Part shown: piece after piece, positions 53,151 through 64,000 of the stretch | Position numbering within the stretch: the stretch's first letter is position 1 | Layout of the letters: each line of letters begins with the position of its first letter | Assembly (NCBI GenBank): GCA_014529385.2 | Contig: CM043963.1 | Location: 6,621,001-6,685,000 of the forward strand | Direction of reading: 5' to 3' | Origin: Adiantum capillus-veneris | Taxonomy: Eukaryota > Streptophyta > Polypodiopsida > Polypodiales > Pteridaceae | Length of the DNA stretch: 64,000 nt | Notes under the pieces: model-generated | Told to the model about the DNA's origin: nothing | What the model saw: the letters and a program-made list of their open reading frames with translations, nothing else | Database searches by the model: none | Position numbers and translations under genes: made by a program

Positions 53151-54693
53151 TCCTTCAAAAGCATTGTTCTCCTTAGCAGACCATCTATACCTAACACTTT
53201 TCTTTGTTAGGTCATGTAATGGTCCCACAATTTGTGAGAACTTTTCTATGAAGCGTCTATAGTATGCACACATACCTATAAAGCTTCTTAGTTCATGAAG
53301 ATTCCTTGGTTTAGGCCATCCTTTTATTACCTCCAACTTTGATGGATCCATTTGAATGCCATCTTGAGAGATAATGTGACTTAAAATATTAAATCTCTTG
53401 CAAGAAAAATTCACTTTTCTTTCGATTAACATAAAGTTTGTTCTCTCTTAAAACTTGAAATATTACCTAGAGGAATTCCTTGTGTTCGTCTAATGAATTA
53501 GATTAGATGATAATATCATCAAAGAACATTCTCGTGAAGGTTTGGTGAGGCCTGAATAGCTTCTCCATCAAGCGGTTGAATGTGGCTAGTGCATTGGTCA
53601 AGCCAAAAGGCATGACAATATATTTGTAAAGACCAAATGTAGTGCAAAATGTGGTCTTTACAATGTGTTGATCAACTATCCTTATTTGATGGTAGCCACT
53701 TTTTAGGTCAATCCTACTGAAGTAGGTCAATCCTTGTAGCTTATCAAATAGGTCTTCTACCCATGGAACGGGAAACCTATTCTTGATAGTGATCCTATTT
53801 AGTGCTCTATAGTTGACACACATATGATATGTGCCGTATTTATTTTGCACTAATAGTACAGGTGAGAAAAATGGAGATGAGCTAGGCCTAACCATGCCCT
53901 TCTCAACTAACTCATGCACTTGCCGCATAATCTCCTCTTGTTGAGCTTGAGAAAATCTATAAGGAGGTTTGTTAGGCGGTGAACTTCCTGGAAGAATTTC
54001 AATTGCATGGTCATCATTACCTCGTTTAGGAGGTAGTTCACAAGGGATGTCGTCAATAAAGACATCTTGAAACCCCTCGAGAAAATTGGATAACTCTAAT
54101 TCCTTGTGGTTGCTTTTATTTTCTTTTGCTAAAGCATTAAGTTCATTTTGAAAATCTTTAACAAAAATCATGTATACAAAAATAGAGCTCTTGATTGACT
54201 TATTGAAAGCTTGCATATGTACAATGGGTATGGTATTGCCCATTTGCTTAGCATCTATGTACATATCTTTTTCCGTGAACCTAAAGTATATTTTTCTTTC
54301 AGGGAATTTAACATTGGCAACCAGGAAATCAAACCATGGTGCCCCTAGGATTACATCCTCATGTTTGAGAGGAGAGATAAAGAAGTCCTCTTTGTCCACA
54401 TAGCTTTGGACATGGAGATTCAATTTCCCGATTAAGGGAGTGACTAAAGCTTCTTGCCCCTTGAAATCACCGTTTGCAGGTAGGACATCTCCCATCTCAT
54501 AGGCTTGTATGCCTAGCCTGGTGGCCAACTCTATAGATATAAAATTATGAGTAGAACCAGGGTCTAAGAGAATAAAAGCATAATGTTTTCTTACCTTTCC
54601 CCAAGCATGTCATAGAGGATATCCTTTGTGGTGAGTTTCCTCCTCTTGGATTTCGACCAAGGTAGCTCTAGGAGGATCATGGCGGGTGTTCTT
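53151..54693 (-). pseudogene. Chromovirus copy c: protease and reverse transcriptase
   Basis: Minus strand, upstream to downstream: 'FILLDPGSTHNFISIE' (retropepsin active site with D-P-G-S, about 54540-54590), 'DVILGAPWFDFLVANVKFPE', 'FLEGFQDVFIDDIPCELPPK', 'NYRALNRITIKNRFPVPW', 'FSRIDLKSGYHQIRI', 'MPFGLTNALATFNRLMEK', the catalytic 'MFFDDIII' (about 53505-53530), then after stops 'RSFIGMCAYYRRFIEK' and 'WSAKENNAFE'. The 341-codon frame 53503-54528 is the longest intact piece. The element is cut at about 53150, before RNase H. It is interrupted at 54693 by element D. Confidence 0.9.
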
Positions 54694-54936
54694 TGTCGGG
54701 AGATTTAGAGTGGATGCTCATGTGAAGCATTCATACTTGTGTGTGTGTGTGTGTGGATGAGAGAGAATGACTCTTAGAGAAGAGAAAAGCAACCTTGAAT
54801 TACTAGAATGAAAAAGCTTGAAATACATGCTTGAGAGAGCCTTGTTATATAGGCTTGAAGATGAACTTCTAGAGAGTTATAGGATATGTTACCACACGGC
54901 TAAGTAGGTGGAGTGAGCATAGTGTTTCTCCCCACA
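54694..54936 (-). repeat. Element D 3' LTR
   Basis: Matches 57192-57429 closely. On the + strand it runs TGTCGGGAGATTT...CCCCACA. It contains a short GT run that differs in length between the two LTRs, which explains most of the length difference. Confidence 0.9.
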
Positions 54937-55147
54937 AATCCCCCCTTAAACACGTGCTTCTACCACCTAAGTTTCACAATGGAAAGAGGATGAGGTACAT
55001 AACGGTTCTCATATGGATACAACGTTATGTCCTTCATTACAATCATAACGGATTTATCACTTAATGATCATTGATGGTTCTCAATTGGATTCATCATCAT
55101 GTCACAAGTGGTTCACACAAAGAAAGTACTATAACCTTCACATGGAT

Positions 55148-56251
55148 TCAACAAATGGGTAAATAAGGTAGCAATTCCTCTTCAAAGTATGTCATCACCA
55201 CTTTCATAAAAGTATGTTTTCTTACCCTTTTTGGGGCTGTCCTTAGCATGAATTTTATTAGAAAAAGAGGAGATGGAAGAAGTGGATGCACGAGGAGAAG
55301 AAGTAGTTGAAATAAAATGTAGCTCATCATTCATGAGAGTGCCGTTGTCATCATTGTCATCTTCATCATCACTATGAGTGTAGAGAATACGTCTTCCCTT
55401 GGAGGAGGTGTTGCCGTTGTTGCCGCCATGACTTGGAATGCCGCCGCTACCACCTTTAGGGCAAAATTGGGGTGGATGCCCAACCTTACCGCACTTCACA
55501 CACTTCTTGATCTTGTAGCAATTGATAGAAGCATGATTTGTTTTCCCACAATGGATACATGGCTTGAAGCTTTTAGAGTTAGAAACAAATAATGCTTGAG
55601 ATGTAGGTGCTTCATTGGTGTGAGTGGCATGAGTATGCTTGTTGTCTTCCTCTTGAAGAGAGTGAACAATGTTCTCAAGTGAAGGAATAAGTTCCTTTCC
55701 TTGAGCACGGTGACAATATTCTCATATTGCATAGGTTTGGCTTTAAGTAGAATAGCAATTTTATCATCCTCATCAATGTTACACTCTATATAGGACAATT
55801 GAGTGCATATGCTCTTAAGCCTATTGACCATACTTGAAAGAGTTTCATTCTCATGCATAGTGAGTGCATATAATTGCATCTTGGGAGAGATTTTAGAGTG
55901 TTTTCCCTTAGCCCCAAATGTTCTTTCAAGAGTATCCCATGCATCTTTAGCGGAAGTGGCTTGATCTAAGTGATGAACAATCTCATCCGCAACACTAGTG
56001 AGTAGAATACCTAAAGCTTTCTCTTCCTTTTGGTGACGTTCTCTTTGTTGTGCAGCCGTTAGGTTATCCCCCCCTTCGCTAGTGATTATACTCCATAAAA
56101 CCTTCTTCATTAGGTAGCCTTTAAGCTTGACTTGCCATGTATGGAAGCCAATGCCATTAAAGATAGAGATGTCGTTATTACCCATAGTGTATGCTAGATA
56201 ATGTAAGCAAGGGGGTCCTATTTCGAGACTATCGAAATGGTGTCTACCCAT
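55148..56251 (-). CDS. Gag of element D
   Basis: On the minus strand the frame 55496-56251 contains 'MGNNDISIFNGIGFHTWQ', 'MKKVLWSIITSEGG', 'ADEIVHHLDQATSAKDAWDT', 'LERTFGAKGK' and 'MVNRLKSICTQLSYIECNID', the standard order of plant copia gag (UBN2-type). A frameshift near 55700 and a further phase change lead to the zinc knuckle C-V-K-C-G-K-V-G-H-P-P-Q-F-C (C-x2-C-x4-H-x4-C, about 55456-55500). The Ser/Asp-rich end follows (55182-55499). Gag would form particles and bind RNA; any particle assembly would need partner enzymes. The ancestral start is probably the internal M of MGNND. Confidence 0.82.
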
Positions 56252-57036
56252 TTACAAAAGCAATGTATGCGGTAATGAAGAATAAAGGCTTAAAACATGC
56301 ACAAATTAACTTCAAATGTTACCGAAGTGTGCCTTGAAGTATACCAATGTGTCGAGATGATTTGTAGAAGCTCTCCCTTGACGAACGAAGCTGAAAATGA
56401 GTGCAAAACAGAGAATTAATTCTCTGATTTGAAATTGAGTCCTTGTTGAAGCAAAATGGCCTTCGAAATGAGCTCTTTTCCTCCCGAAATCGATGTAGAT
56501 GGTGCCCAAATTGAACGCCCTTGTAGCTCAAGCTTCAGAATAGCTTAAGGAAGCCTCGAACAATGATTTAGAGGGCTAAAAATGAGGTTTTAATTCTCTG
56601 TTTTGAAACAGAAAATTAAAAATATGTATAAATAGACTAGTTTTGGTTGCATAAGCTAGCTAGTCTTGCCCTTTTGTCGTGTAGAGCTTGTAGAAGACTA
56701 ATGACGAGATTAAGAGTGGATTAATGATGATCTAATGAGGTTTAATGGGCTGTTAAAACAGAAAATGAAAAGCCTCTTATTAGAGAGAGAAAATGAGCTA
56801 GTCTAGAGCTAGTTTGCACCAAAAATGATAAGAAATGGTGGGAATGGTTAGGGGCGGTTTAGGAGAGCTTAGCAGCTTTCCATGGAAGAATGGGGGAGCT
56901 GAGGAAGAAGGTGAAAGAGAATGAAGAGAAAAAATTTTCTCCTTCCCTTATTCTTGGGAAAGTGAGCCACCCACTTGGCCACTTGCCTCCCTTTGTTGAC
57001 TTTGGCCACCTATTGCAAAAATGTTTTTGACAAGTG

Positions 57037-57104
<68 letters not shown>

Positions 57105-57177
57105 TGCCTACCACACTTAGCTAAGAGTGCACACATACTACCTAAAAGTGAGCTAGTGGCCCATGAGGGTCTTTAAT
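56252..57177 (-). other. Element D leader with (GA)30 microsatellite
   Basis: Untranslated leader. The + strand carries 30 GA units at 57041-57100, so on the element strand this is (TC)30. Nothing else is recognised. Confidence 0.7.
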
Positions 57178-57189
57178 GCTCTGATACCA
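57178..57189 (-). promoter_or_regulatory. Element D primer-binding site, initiator-tRNA-Met type
   Basis: Minus strand TGGTATCAGAGC, two bases from the LTR. Confidence 0.88.
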
Positions 57190-57191
57190 GT

Positions 57192-57429
57192 TGTTGGGAG
57201 ATTTAGGGTGGATGCTCATGTGAAGCATTCATACTTGTGTGTGTGTGTGGATGAGAGAGAATGACTCTTAGACAAGAGGAAAGCAAGCTTTAATTACTAG
57301 AATGAAAAAGCTTGAAATACATGCTTGAGAGAGCCTGTTATATAGGCTTGAAGATGAACTTCTAGAGAGTTCTAGGATATGTTACCACACGGCTAAGTAG
57401 GTGGAGTGAGCATAGTGTTTATCCCCACA
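57192..57429 (-). repeat. Element D 5' LTR
   Basis: 238 bp, + strand ends TGTTGGGAG and TCCCCACA. It is the partner of 54694-54936. Confidence 0.9.
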
Positions 57430-59333
57430 TTCTTTTGGGGACAAGAGCGGTATGCATGCCCTTGTTTGCCGCACTTGAAACACCGGTTATCCTTGCAATA
57501 ACACTCAAGCTCTTCAGAAGAGAGTTTATTTTTGCCTTTGTAAACTCCCTTCTCCTTAGCTTTGTTGGAATTGCCCTTAGGAGACTTTTGGACATTTTCC
57601 TTCCCCTTAGGCTCATTGGAACCCTTGTTTTTGGTGGGCTTAGAATTCCTCTTAGCCCCTATTTGGAAATTGATTCGAGAGGCCACCATAGTATGGTGTA
57701 TTACCGCCGATATGGTGCGTGGCCTTTGGGAGTTGACATACTCCACAATTTCTTCGGTTAAGCCTGCACAAAATTGTTGCTTTTGCTCTCCAAAATCCAT
57801 CTTTTTGAAGAGAGTGGCTTTGAGTTGTAGGTCCCAAAACTTGTCTACATATTTGTGGATGGATTCATAGGGAGAGAGCTTCAAGCTTTGCCATTCGGTG
57901 AGTACTTTGTCTTTGGCATCGGTGGCCAAAAACTATTTCATAATGGAAGCTCTTGAAGCTTTCCATGTTCGTGGAGCTTCATCATTGTCCGGTAGGCTAT
58001 ACCATTGTCTGACGGACTTTTGAAAGTGCATAGCTACGTGGTGTAGCTTAGAGGACTCTGTGAAGCCCTCATCTCTGAAAGCCGCATCAACTTGTTGTGG
58101 ATAAAGGCCAAGACTTTGTCCGTAGCACCAAAGGTTCCATCATAGGTAAGGAAAGAGATGCTCTTCCCTCCCTCCTTGAACTTCTTGAGCTTGGACCACC
58201 TCGTCCATGAGGCATAGGATTTCCTATGTCCTCTCCTTTTTGATGGTTCAAAGGTTGCACCATCAATTTCTTCAGAAGATGAAGAATTTGAGGAAGATGG
58301 AGAAGAGGGTGACCTCTTCGTCACCTTTTTCTTGCCTTGGTCTTCTTTGTGTGCACCATCACTTTCATAAGAGGAAGAGGATGAAGAAGCTGGAGAAGAG
58401 GGTGTCCTCTTTCTTGACTTTTTCTTCTCTTGCTTTTTATCATCCCTCTTTGAATTATGGTGTGGAGAAGTGTAAGATGGTCTTCTCCATTTTGGAAGTG
58501 ATAGAGATCGTTTAGCCCACCGTCTTCATGGAGCCATCTCCGTTGAGGTGGCGGGAGACTCACTTCTTTCTCGTTCCTTTGGTGGAGGCTCTTGAGTTCT
58601 CCTTTGGGAGGGAGATGCATCATCAAGAAGAAAATTCTTGAGCCCTTTGTATGAATCCTCTTCTTCTTCCCGAATCGGAGAGAGGCCTCATTTGGAATTC
58701 TCACAAGGAGGCTTCCTAGGTGTTCTCTCGTCATGGTGGGGAGCTTGGAGAATCCCATGAGCACGGAGCTGGTATTGCACTTCACTTTGGAGGGATGGAT
58801 TGCCCATGGCTTGTGTTGAAGCCTAAAAACAAGATAGTTAACAAGCATAGGGGCATCATTAGTAGCCTGCTCATTAGCAAAATCAAAGTTATGAACATTA
58901 ATTTTACTCTCTTTACTATTTTCAGCCATTCTAACAACTTTTAGGTGTAAACTTTTTAGGTGTACTTTGGCACTTCAAGCCCTAGCCGCTACTCCTCTTT
59001 ACCCCTTTAGAAAAAGCACTCAAGCTACTGTACCCGTGGCTCAAATACCATTAATTGCAAGGAATATAAGATAGGGTCGTTCAACACCAAAATGGCACCG
59101 GCTCCTGTCAAGCTTCTAATAGCTCAATAGTGGTTAAGCCATAGGAAAGCCCCGTATCACTCCACTATTAAGACCATAGCTCTCGACGGTGATGCCCCGA
59201 TAACTTAGCGAAGGCAGGCGCATTGCAAGGCTGAAAATTCCCTATTCTACTTACTCACATGCAATTAATAATACCAACCATTTATAGCTAGCTTGAGGAC
59301 CTCCCTTCTTGAGCAAGAAAAGAGAAACCTTGT
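57430..59333 (-). pseudogene. Chromovirus copy c: gag
   Basis: Minus strand: MAENSKESKINVHNFDF at 58929 is the probable start, followed by 'KPWAIHPSKVK' (shared with copy a) and a charged region. After frameshifts near 58320 and 58000 come the capsid-like 'TEWQSLKLSPYESIHKYVDK' and 'QFCAGLTEEIVEYVNSQRP' (57393-57929) and the zinc knuckle C-F-K-C-G-K-Q-G-H-A-Y-R-S-C near 57440-57480. The order fits Ty3/gypsy gag. The part 58930-59333 is leader. Element D interrupts it just after the knuckle. Not functional. Confidence 0.85.
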
Positions 59334-59345
59334 GCTCTGATACCA
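59334..59345 (-). promoter_or_regulatory. Chromovirus c primer-binding site, initiator-tRNA-Met type
   Basis: Minus strand TGGTATCAGAGC, directly next to the LTR end, as in most plant chromoviruses. Confidence 0.88.
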
Positions 59346-59346
59346 A

Positions 59347-60532
59347 TGTAGTATTTAATGGCCTAGTAACTTGTGTGTAGCAAAAATTAGCATGAACATA
59401 GTGAGCATTTCATTAGAATAGATTCCTAATGAGAATAACAAGAGTGCTTGAGTGGAGAGAGCAACAAAAAGCATAACACCTAGTTAGATAGCATGAATAA
59501 TACTTCAAAAGAGAGAGAAATTAAGCTATTAACAGTTGAGGATCGGATTTACATGGAGCCGGTCCCCCCTCCAAAAGGCGTTGTATTATGGTTTCGCCCA
59601 TCAAGAGAGACATTTTAAATACAATCCTTTGTGTTCCTTCAATACTAGTTAGTGCAATGAAGATGGAAACTTCATTCACTAAGCAAAACACTTATCAAAC
59701 ACAACATCATTTCTCTCACTGTCTCAGACCCAAGACCTCACACACCTTTGAAGATGGTGAGAGCTAGCGGGGTATGAGAGTAGATTGAGAGGAAGGAGTA
59801 TTCTTACGAGAAAGATGTACATCGCCTCACATAATCACTCATATTAGCATAGCTTAGCTTAGTCATTAGCATGGTAGAGGAGATGAGCATGAATTGAAGC
59901 TTGGCTCTTGGTTGGATTTGCATCACAAAGCCAAGAGTTGTTGGTGTAGGCCTCCCTTCTCACAAGCTTGGAGTAGGTGATAAGCTTTCCATTAAAGCTT
60001 GAGAAGAGAGAGAGAGTCTTCTTACTGCACACATGAGCTAGTTTGAGTGTGTAGGTGATAATGCCTTTGAAAAATCAGCCCCCTCTCTCTCTTGGTCGAC
60101 CCCTCTTGCTATTTGCTCTTGCTAGCATCCTATTGGACCTCCCCAAGCTTAGCCAATGGTAATTAAGCAGCATAAGTGATAGCCTTCTGGCATGTGTCCC
60201 CCTTTCCCCTTTTGTGAGAGCTTTAGGTAATTAATAAATGCAACTAAACTCTCATTAGACCCCTTTGCCTCTTGGCCAATAGGAATCAGGCAAGCCATTG
60301 GGCTGTTGAATGCTCATTGGACCCCTTGGAAGGTTGTCCAATAGTCTTCTAGAGAGCTTAATTCCCATTGGTTCTTTTACTAAGTTTGTTTAAATTAATT
60401 AAACTAGATTTACTCTAGCCTAATTCTCATTGTTCCACCTCCAAGGCCATCCAATAGGATTTGAGTACACCTTCTGGGCATCTGGGCTAGGGAGCTGACA
60501 TGTGTCCCTCATTCCCATTGTGTAAAGGGAGC

Positions 60533-60564
<32 letters not shown>

Positions 60565-60935
60565 TTTTCTCTCTCATTCCCTACTTGCAAGGCTCGCCCC
60601 CTCCTATCTAGGGACCTTTGAAGACTTTTGGGACACACACAAAGCATCCAATTTCCCTAATGTTTGACCTTTGGACACAACCTTTGAATTTTGGAACCTT
60701 AGCATTTTGGAAGTCTTAATGGGATGAACCTTAGGGTCTTTTAATCCCATTGTTGCACATAGATCTTTTGCAGATGGCCCCCCCTTTGGATCCCTATTTT
60801 CCCTCCTTTGGATCCCTATTGTGGCCGGTCTGCTAACTTAACCAATATTCTAGCTTTTTCTCCCCTAGCACTTCCCCATACTAAATGATCAGTTTAAAAA
60901 TCATTTAGGAGAATTAGATATTGATTAGTATGGCA
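59347..60935 (-). repeat. Chromovirus LTR, copy c (5' LTR, minus strand)
   Basis: About 1.59 kb, alignable with copy a. On the minus strand it starts TGCCATACTAATCAATATC, with the second base pair of changes relative to TGTCATAATAA. It contains a GT microsatellite at about 60535-60562 that copy a has only in short form. Next to it, TATGC (60936-60940) is the likely target duplication in a copia RT; the partner is lost. Confidence 0.87.
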
Positions 60936-61850
60936 TATGCAAAGAGTGAGGGTGATGTACTTCTCATTATTGTTCTTTATGTGGATGATTTGCTAATCAC
61001 TGGTCCTAATGAGGCACACCTTGCTGAATTTAAGGCTGATTTGAATGTTACTTTCAAGATAAAAGATTTGGGAATGTTGCATCATTACTTGGGTATACAG
61101 TTTAAGTAGTGTGATGGTGGTATTGCCTTGTGTAAAAAAAGTTACATAGAGACATTGCTATGTAAGTTTGGACGTGAAGATTGCAAACCTATTGCCACTG
61201 CCATGGAAACAGGTTTGAAGTTGAGTCTGCATTATGTTGGTGATCCTGCTGATGTCACTCTTTACAAAAGTGATGTTGGTTGCCTCATTTATGTATGCAA
61301 CATGAGGCCGGATATTCAGTTTGCAGTCTCACAAGTCAGCAGATTAATGCATAGCCCAGGGTCTATGCATTGGAAGGCTATCAAGAGGATTTTCCGCTAC
61401 CTTATTGGCACTTTAGATCTTGGCTTATTTTATCCCAAGGGGGGATCATTGCTGCCAGACTTACATTCTTTTTCAGACTCAAATTGGGTTGGTTGTTTTG
61501 ACACGTGAGTGTCCACAAGTGGTTTTTGTTTCATGCTTGGCAGTTCATGTATATCATGGTTGAGCAAGAAGCAACCTACTGTGGCCACTTCTAGTTGTGA
61601 GGCTGAGTACATGGCAGTCTTCATAGCTACGGTTGAGTGTGTATGGCTCAGACACCTAATGGCCGATTTGGGTGTTGGACAGGACACTTCCAGCACTATT
61701 AACACTGACAGTCAGAGTGCATTGGTAGTTACAAGGAACCCTGCTTTTCATGCTCGCACAAAGCACATTGAGGTACATTACCACTATGTCAGGGATAGGC
61801 TCTCGGTAGGAGAGATCAGCTTGGCTTATGTGCCAACATAATCCAACATA
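60936..61850 (+). pseudogene. Ty1/copia reverse transcriptase and RNase H, 3' part
   Basis: Starts within RT: 'VLYVDDLLITG' (Y-V-D-D catalytic motif, about 60970-61005), 'FKIKDLGMLHHYLGIQF', 'RPDIQFAVSQVSRLM', then RNase H: 'HSFSDSNWVGCFDT', 'STSGFCFMLGSSCISWLSKK', 'SSCEAEYMAVF', 'TDSQSALVVTRNPAFH' and 'TKHIEVHYHYVRD'. Two stops (about 61108 and 61507) break the frame. Its 5' part was cut off by the chromovirus c insertion. It is a different copia family from the one at 27-30 kb, judging by LTR ends. Confidence 0.9.
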
Positions 61851-61912
61851 GGACAACATAGGACAACAAGGTTGTCCTATGTTGGCTTATGTGCCAACAT
61901 AGGACAACCTTG
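61841..61912. repeat. Short local repeats with hairpin
   Basis: CAACATAGGACAAC is followed after three bases by its reverse complement (about 61863-61893), and the motif ACATAGGACAAC recurs about four times in 70 bp. It lies just after the copia RNase H and looks like a local replication-slippage product. Confidence 0.65.
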
Positions 61913-62061
61913 CATATCTTTCCACAAAGACATTGTCTCATGAGAAGCTCGAAGTTTTCCGTAAACCTTTGGGCTTGTTCCCTTTTGTGGACCGATCATG
62001 CATGGTACTTCCCTTTACTCATGTGCTAGCTCTCATTCACCGCATCACTCCAGGGGAGATT

Positions 62062-62266
62062 TGTTACCATATACATGTGGTAGTGATGTTTGTGAACACA
62101 CTAGGACCGTTGAGGTTTTCCCCCCCGTGCTTTGTATATACGCTCATCACTCTAGGGCTATTCATCTTTCCATTGCACACTAAGTAATATACTCTTTGTT
62201 TTGTACCTTGAGCTTCCTTCGTCTTTTCCAAACTGTGTGTGTTTTCCTGTAACCCTAATGCCAACA
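62062..62266 (+). repeat. Copia 3' LTR
   Basis: About 205 bp, preceded by the purine tract CCAGGGGAGATT, starting TGTTACCATATACATG and ending GCCAACA. The position downstream of RNase H is right. There is no partner LTR in the window, so the ends are provisional. Confidence 0.6.
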
Positions 62267-63207
62267 AACATTCCTTTTAAAGAGAGACCATTGTATCCTC
62301 AAACTATTAATCTGGCAAGGCAAGTTGAAGATGATGAATAAGAAGCCTTTTTGAGGGTTAACCCAACCATTGTCCCTGTATTTGAACTTGATATAGAAGG
62401 AATCTTGTAGAAGGAAGATGAAGTAGAAGAGCTAGATTTAGACCTACGTCTTGGATAGCAAATTCAAGGATCAGAGTTGGTACAGATGGTGGATCAAAAT
62501 CTGGCCTCCAGCTCAAAGGAAACTTTAGAGCAGGAGGAAAAGGAAGCAAAATATTTGGTTAAGAAGATATATAATATTTGGAGGATCAAACATAGTTAAG
62601 CAAGGGGGATTTTATTTTTGCAAGCTTTCAGTTTCAAGCTTTTACAATTGGAACTGGTTTTTCGAGCTTTTGAACCCTAATTTTACACTAATGATACCTT
62701 TAAGTATCATTGTGTTGTGGAAAAACTCAAAACCTCATAGTACAATCCTTCAACTACCAAACACTTTTAAGAAATATGGAAACATGTCTATGCTTATGTA
62801 AAATGAAACTTTATAAAAAGCACCATTTGTATGTAATTTTGAGCTTGTACAAAAAATGTGAGTTCTTAAAAATGTTGCCAGAGTATCCTTTGTATGGAGA
62901 CCTCTTCATTCAAAAAAAAAATTACAAGCCAATGGTGTCAACCTAATATAACTACATAGAAAAGCTCCAATCAAAGTCATCTCCACATCATGTGGCCATG
63001 ATGTACCAAATAAACACAAATGAAATGTATGGAGCACACCAAAATTCCATGTCAATGTCATATGGCTGCCATATACATAAAAACATAAATCAAAACATCA
63101 AGATGTATACTGTCAGAATAGAGTTTCCTCAACCAAACTGTGCATCCGCAATCAACATTTCACACGTCCACATGCAATGTCGGGAAAACATATTTCATAG
63201 AGCACAT
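62267..63207. other. Unassigned AT-rich sequence
   Basis: No gene or known repeat is recognised. Frames are short. Confidence 0.45.
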
Positions 63208-63366
63208 TGACGAGCCCAAAGCATGACATGGAACCAGACGGCCTCAAAATGCAAGGAGCCGATGCACGCCGAGCCGGCCACGGTGAAGTAAATAGGGGGC
63301 ACCACCTAGCTTGAGTGGCTAGGATGCGGACAACAATGATTCGAAGGAATACAAATAACAAAAACC

Positions 63367-63400
<34 letters not shown>

Positions 63401-63507
63401 TGACACAGGTGATGAAAACCCCTTGGGGGTGTGAGGGGAAACTGATTTTTATGCAATATTTACAACATACTTATCTTTGGCGAGGTGGCAACCATGGTGA
63501 CAGCGAA

Positions 63508-63545
<38 letters not shown>

Positions 63546-64000
63546 TGAGCCTAATAGTGCATTCTCTAGAGGTGACTCACAAACACAGAGACTTTGCTAG
63601 CGTGTGTGTGTGTGTGTGGGGACCATTGGAGTCAGGGTGTAGACATAGCTACTTCACATACTGCAATTTTCCAAAATGCCACACTAAATCCCCTCTCTCT
63701 TGATACGAGTGTTGCAAATCCCTCCCACCAAAAATGCTACCAAGTGAATGACTCCCCCCGATAGTGACCTATTCGTGCCTTTTTATAGGTGCTAGCTGCT
63801 TTTAGGATAAGGTAAACTAATTAGGTTTAGGGTCCTAATCAGGGGAGACAAAGTAAGGCGGTGGGTCCCAGATGGTTGACCCTTTCTTTGTCTTGGGGAA
63901 TTTTAAAAATGAAAACTCCTAGGTGGGCCTTTGTGGCCATCACTTAGAGAGAGGTGATAATTTACAAGTTGGGCTTTTTTTACAATATTTGGTTTGAAAC
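63208..64000 (-). repeat. F-type LTR, minus strand, running to the window edge
   Basis: Reverse-complement match to 51616-52381. The + strand begins TGACGAGC (the LTR end). It contains expanded microsatellites: AC at about 63369-63397, GA at about 63511-63542 and GT at 63602-63619. No primer site follows on the left, so this may be a 3' LTR or solo LTR. It is probably cut near its start by the window edge. Confidence 0.75.

Larger units (their letters stand above)
54694..57429 (-). mobile_element. Element D: complete copia-type gag-only retrotransposon
   Basis: A 2,736-bp element with LTRs of 243 and 238 bp (54694-54936 and 57192-57429) and a perfect TTCTT target duplication (54689-54693 and 57430-57434). 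In minus orientation it has an initiator-Met-type primer site, a leader with (GA)30, a copia-type gag with zinc knuckle, a polypurine tract TAAGGGGGGATT, and the 3' LTR. There is no protease, integrase or RT, so it is a non-autonomous TR-GAG element of the copia superfamily. It is the youngest-looking insertion in this part of the window and separates gag from protease of chromovirus c. Confidence 0.92.

Noticed and set aside
56948-57136. Frame with a long Ser-Leu run
   Set aside because: It is a translation of the (GA)30 repeat on the opposite strand.
27048-61850. The copia pieces at 27.0-30.3 kb (minus) and 60.9-62.3 kb (plus) as two halves of one element
   Set aside because: Their strands are opposite and their LTR termini differ (TGTTCAAGAATACC...CACTCTACA against TGTTACCATATACATG...GCCAACA).

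Overview
This window looks like part of a large, repeat-rich land-plant nuclear genome. The sequence itself shows plant-type Ty3/gypsy and Ty1/copia retrotransposons, an L1-like LINE, long AC/AG microsatellites, primer-binding sites matching plant initiator-Met and Asp tRNAs, and a fragment of a plant p68/DBP2-type DEAD-box RNA helicase. A fern, gymnosperm or other large-genome plant is my guess from general appearance; the sequence does not settle it. I see no intact host gene, tRNA, rRNA or CRISPR array. Nearly every long reading frame belongs to, or lies inside, a mobile element.

Layout. 1-5.1 kb is unannotated AT-rich DNA with one MITE-like inverted-repeat element (1419-1708). 5.1-7.0 kb is a decayed + strand LINE (endonuclease, then reverse transcriptase). 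It is split by a complete 11.1-kb LTR element, called A1 here (7023-18169, + strand, target duplication GTGCG). 18.2-20.0 kb holds a LINE fragment and a gypsy RT fragment on the minus strand. 20.0-27.05 kb is A2, a second copy of the A1 family in inverted orientation that has lost its 5' third. 27.05-30.27 kb is the 5' part of a minus strand copia element, itself inserted in the gag of a chromovirus (copy a) whose LTR is 30453-32019. 32.0-35.3 kb holds remnants of another gag-protease element (A3, minus). 35.3-35.75 kb is a GC-rich island with a run of 30 G. 35.75-46.36 kb is chromovirus copy b (+; RT, RNase H, integrase, chromodomain, partial 3' LTR), split by a 6.6-kb minus strand gag-only element E (37485-44122). 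46.4-51.6 kb is mostly microsatellites and unassigned sequence. 51.6-53.15 kb is the 5' end of another LTR element (F). 53.15-60.94 kb is chromovirus copy c (minus), split by a complete 2.7-kb copia gag-only element D (54694-57429, target duplication TTCTT). 60.94-62.27 kb is the 3' end of a copia element, and 63.2-64.0 kb is an inverted F-type LTR.

The most unusual content is the A family. A1 and A2 encode gag, a retropepsin and a basic/acidic region with repeated W-[IV]-P-K motifs, but no reverse transcriptase, RNase H or integrase, so they must depend on enzymes supplied in trans. The A1 leader carries an array of a 24-bp palindrome. The 3' end of the family carries an intronless fragment of a host DEAD-box helicase ending at the polypurine tract. 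A1 and A2 lie tail to tail about 1.8 kb apart, so they form a large inverted repeat. Most coding regions here have stops or frameshifts; only a few A-family frames and the element D gag remain long and open.
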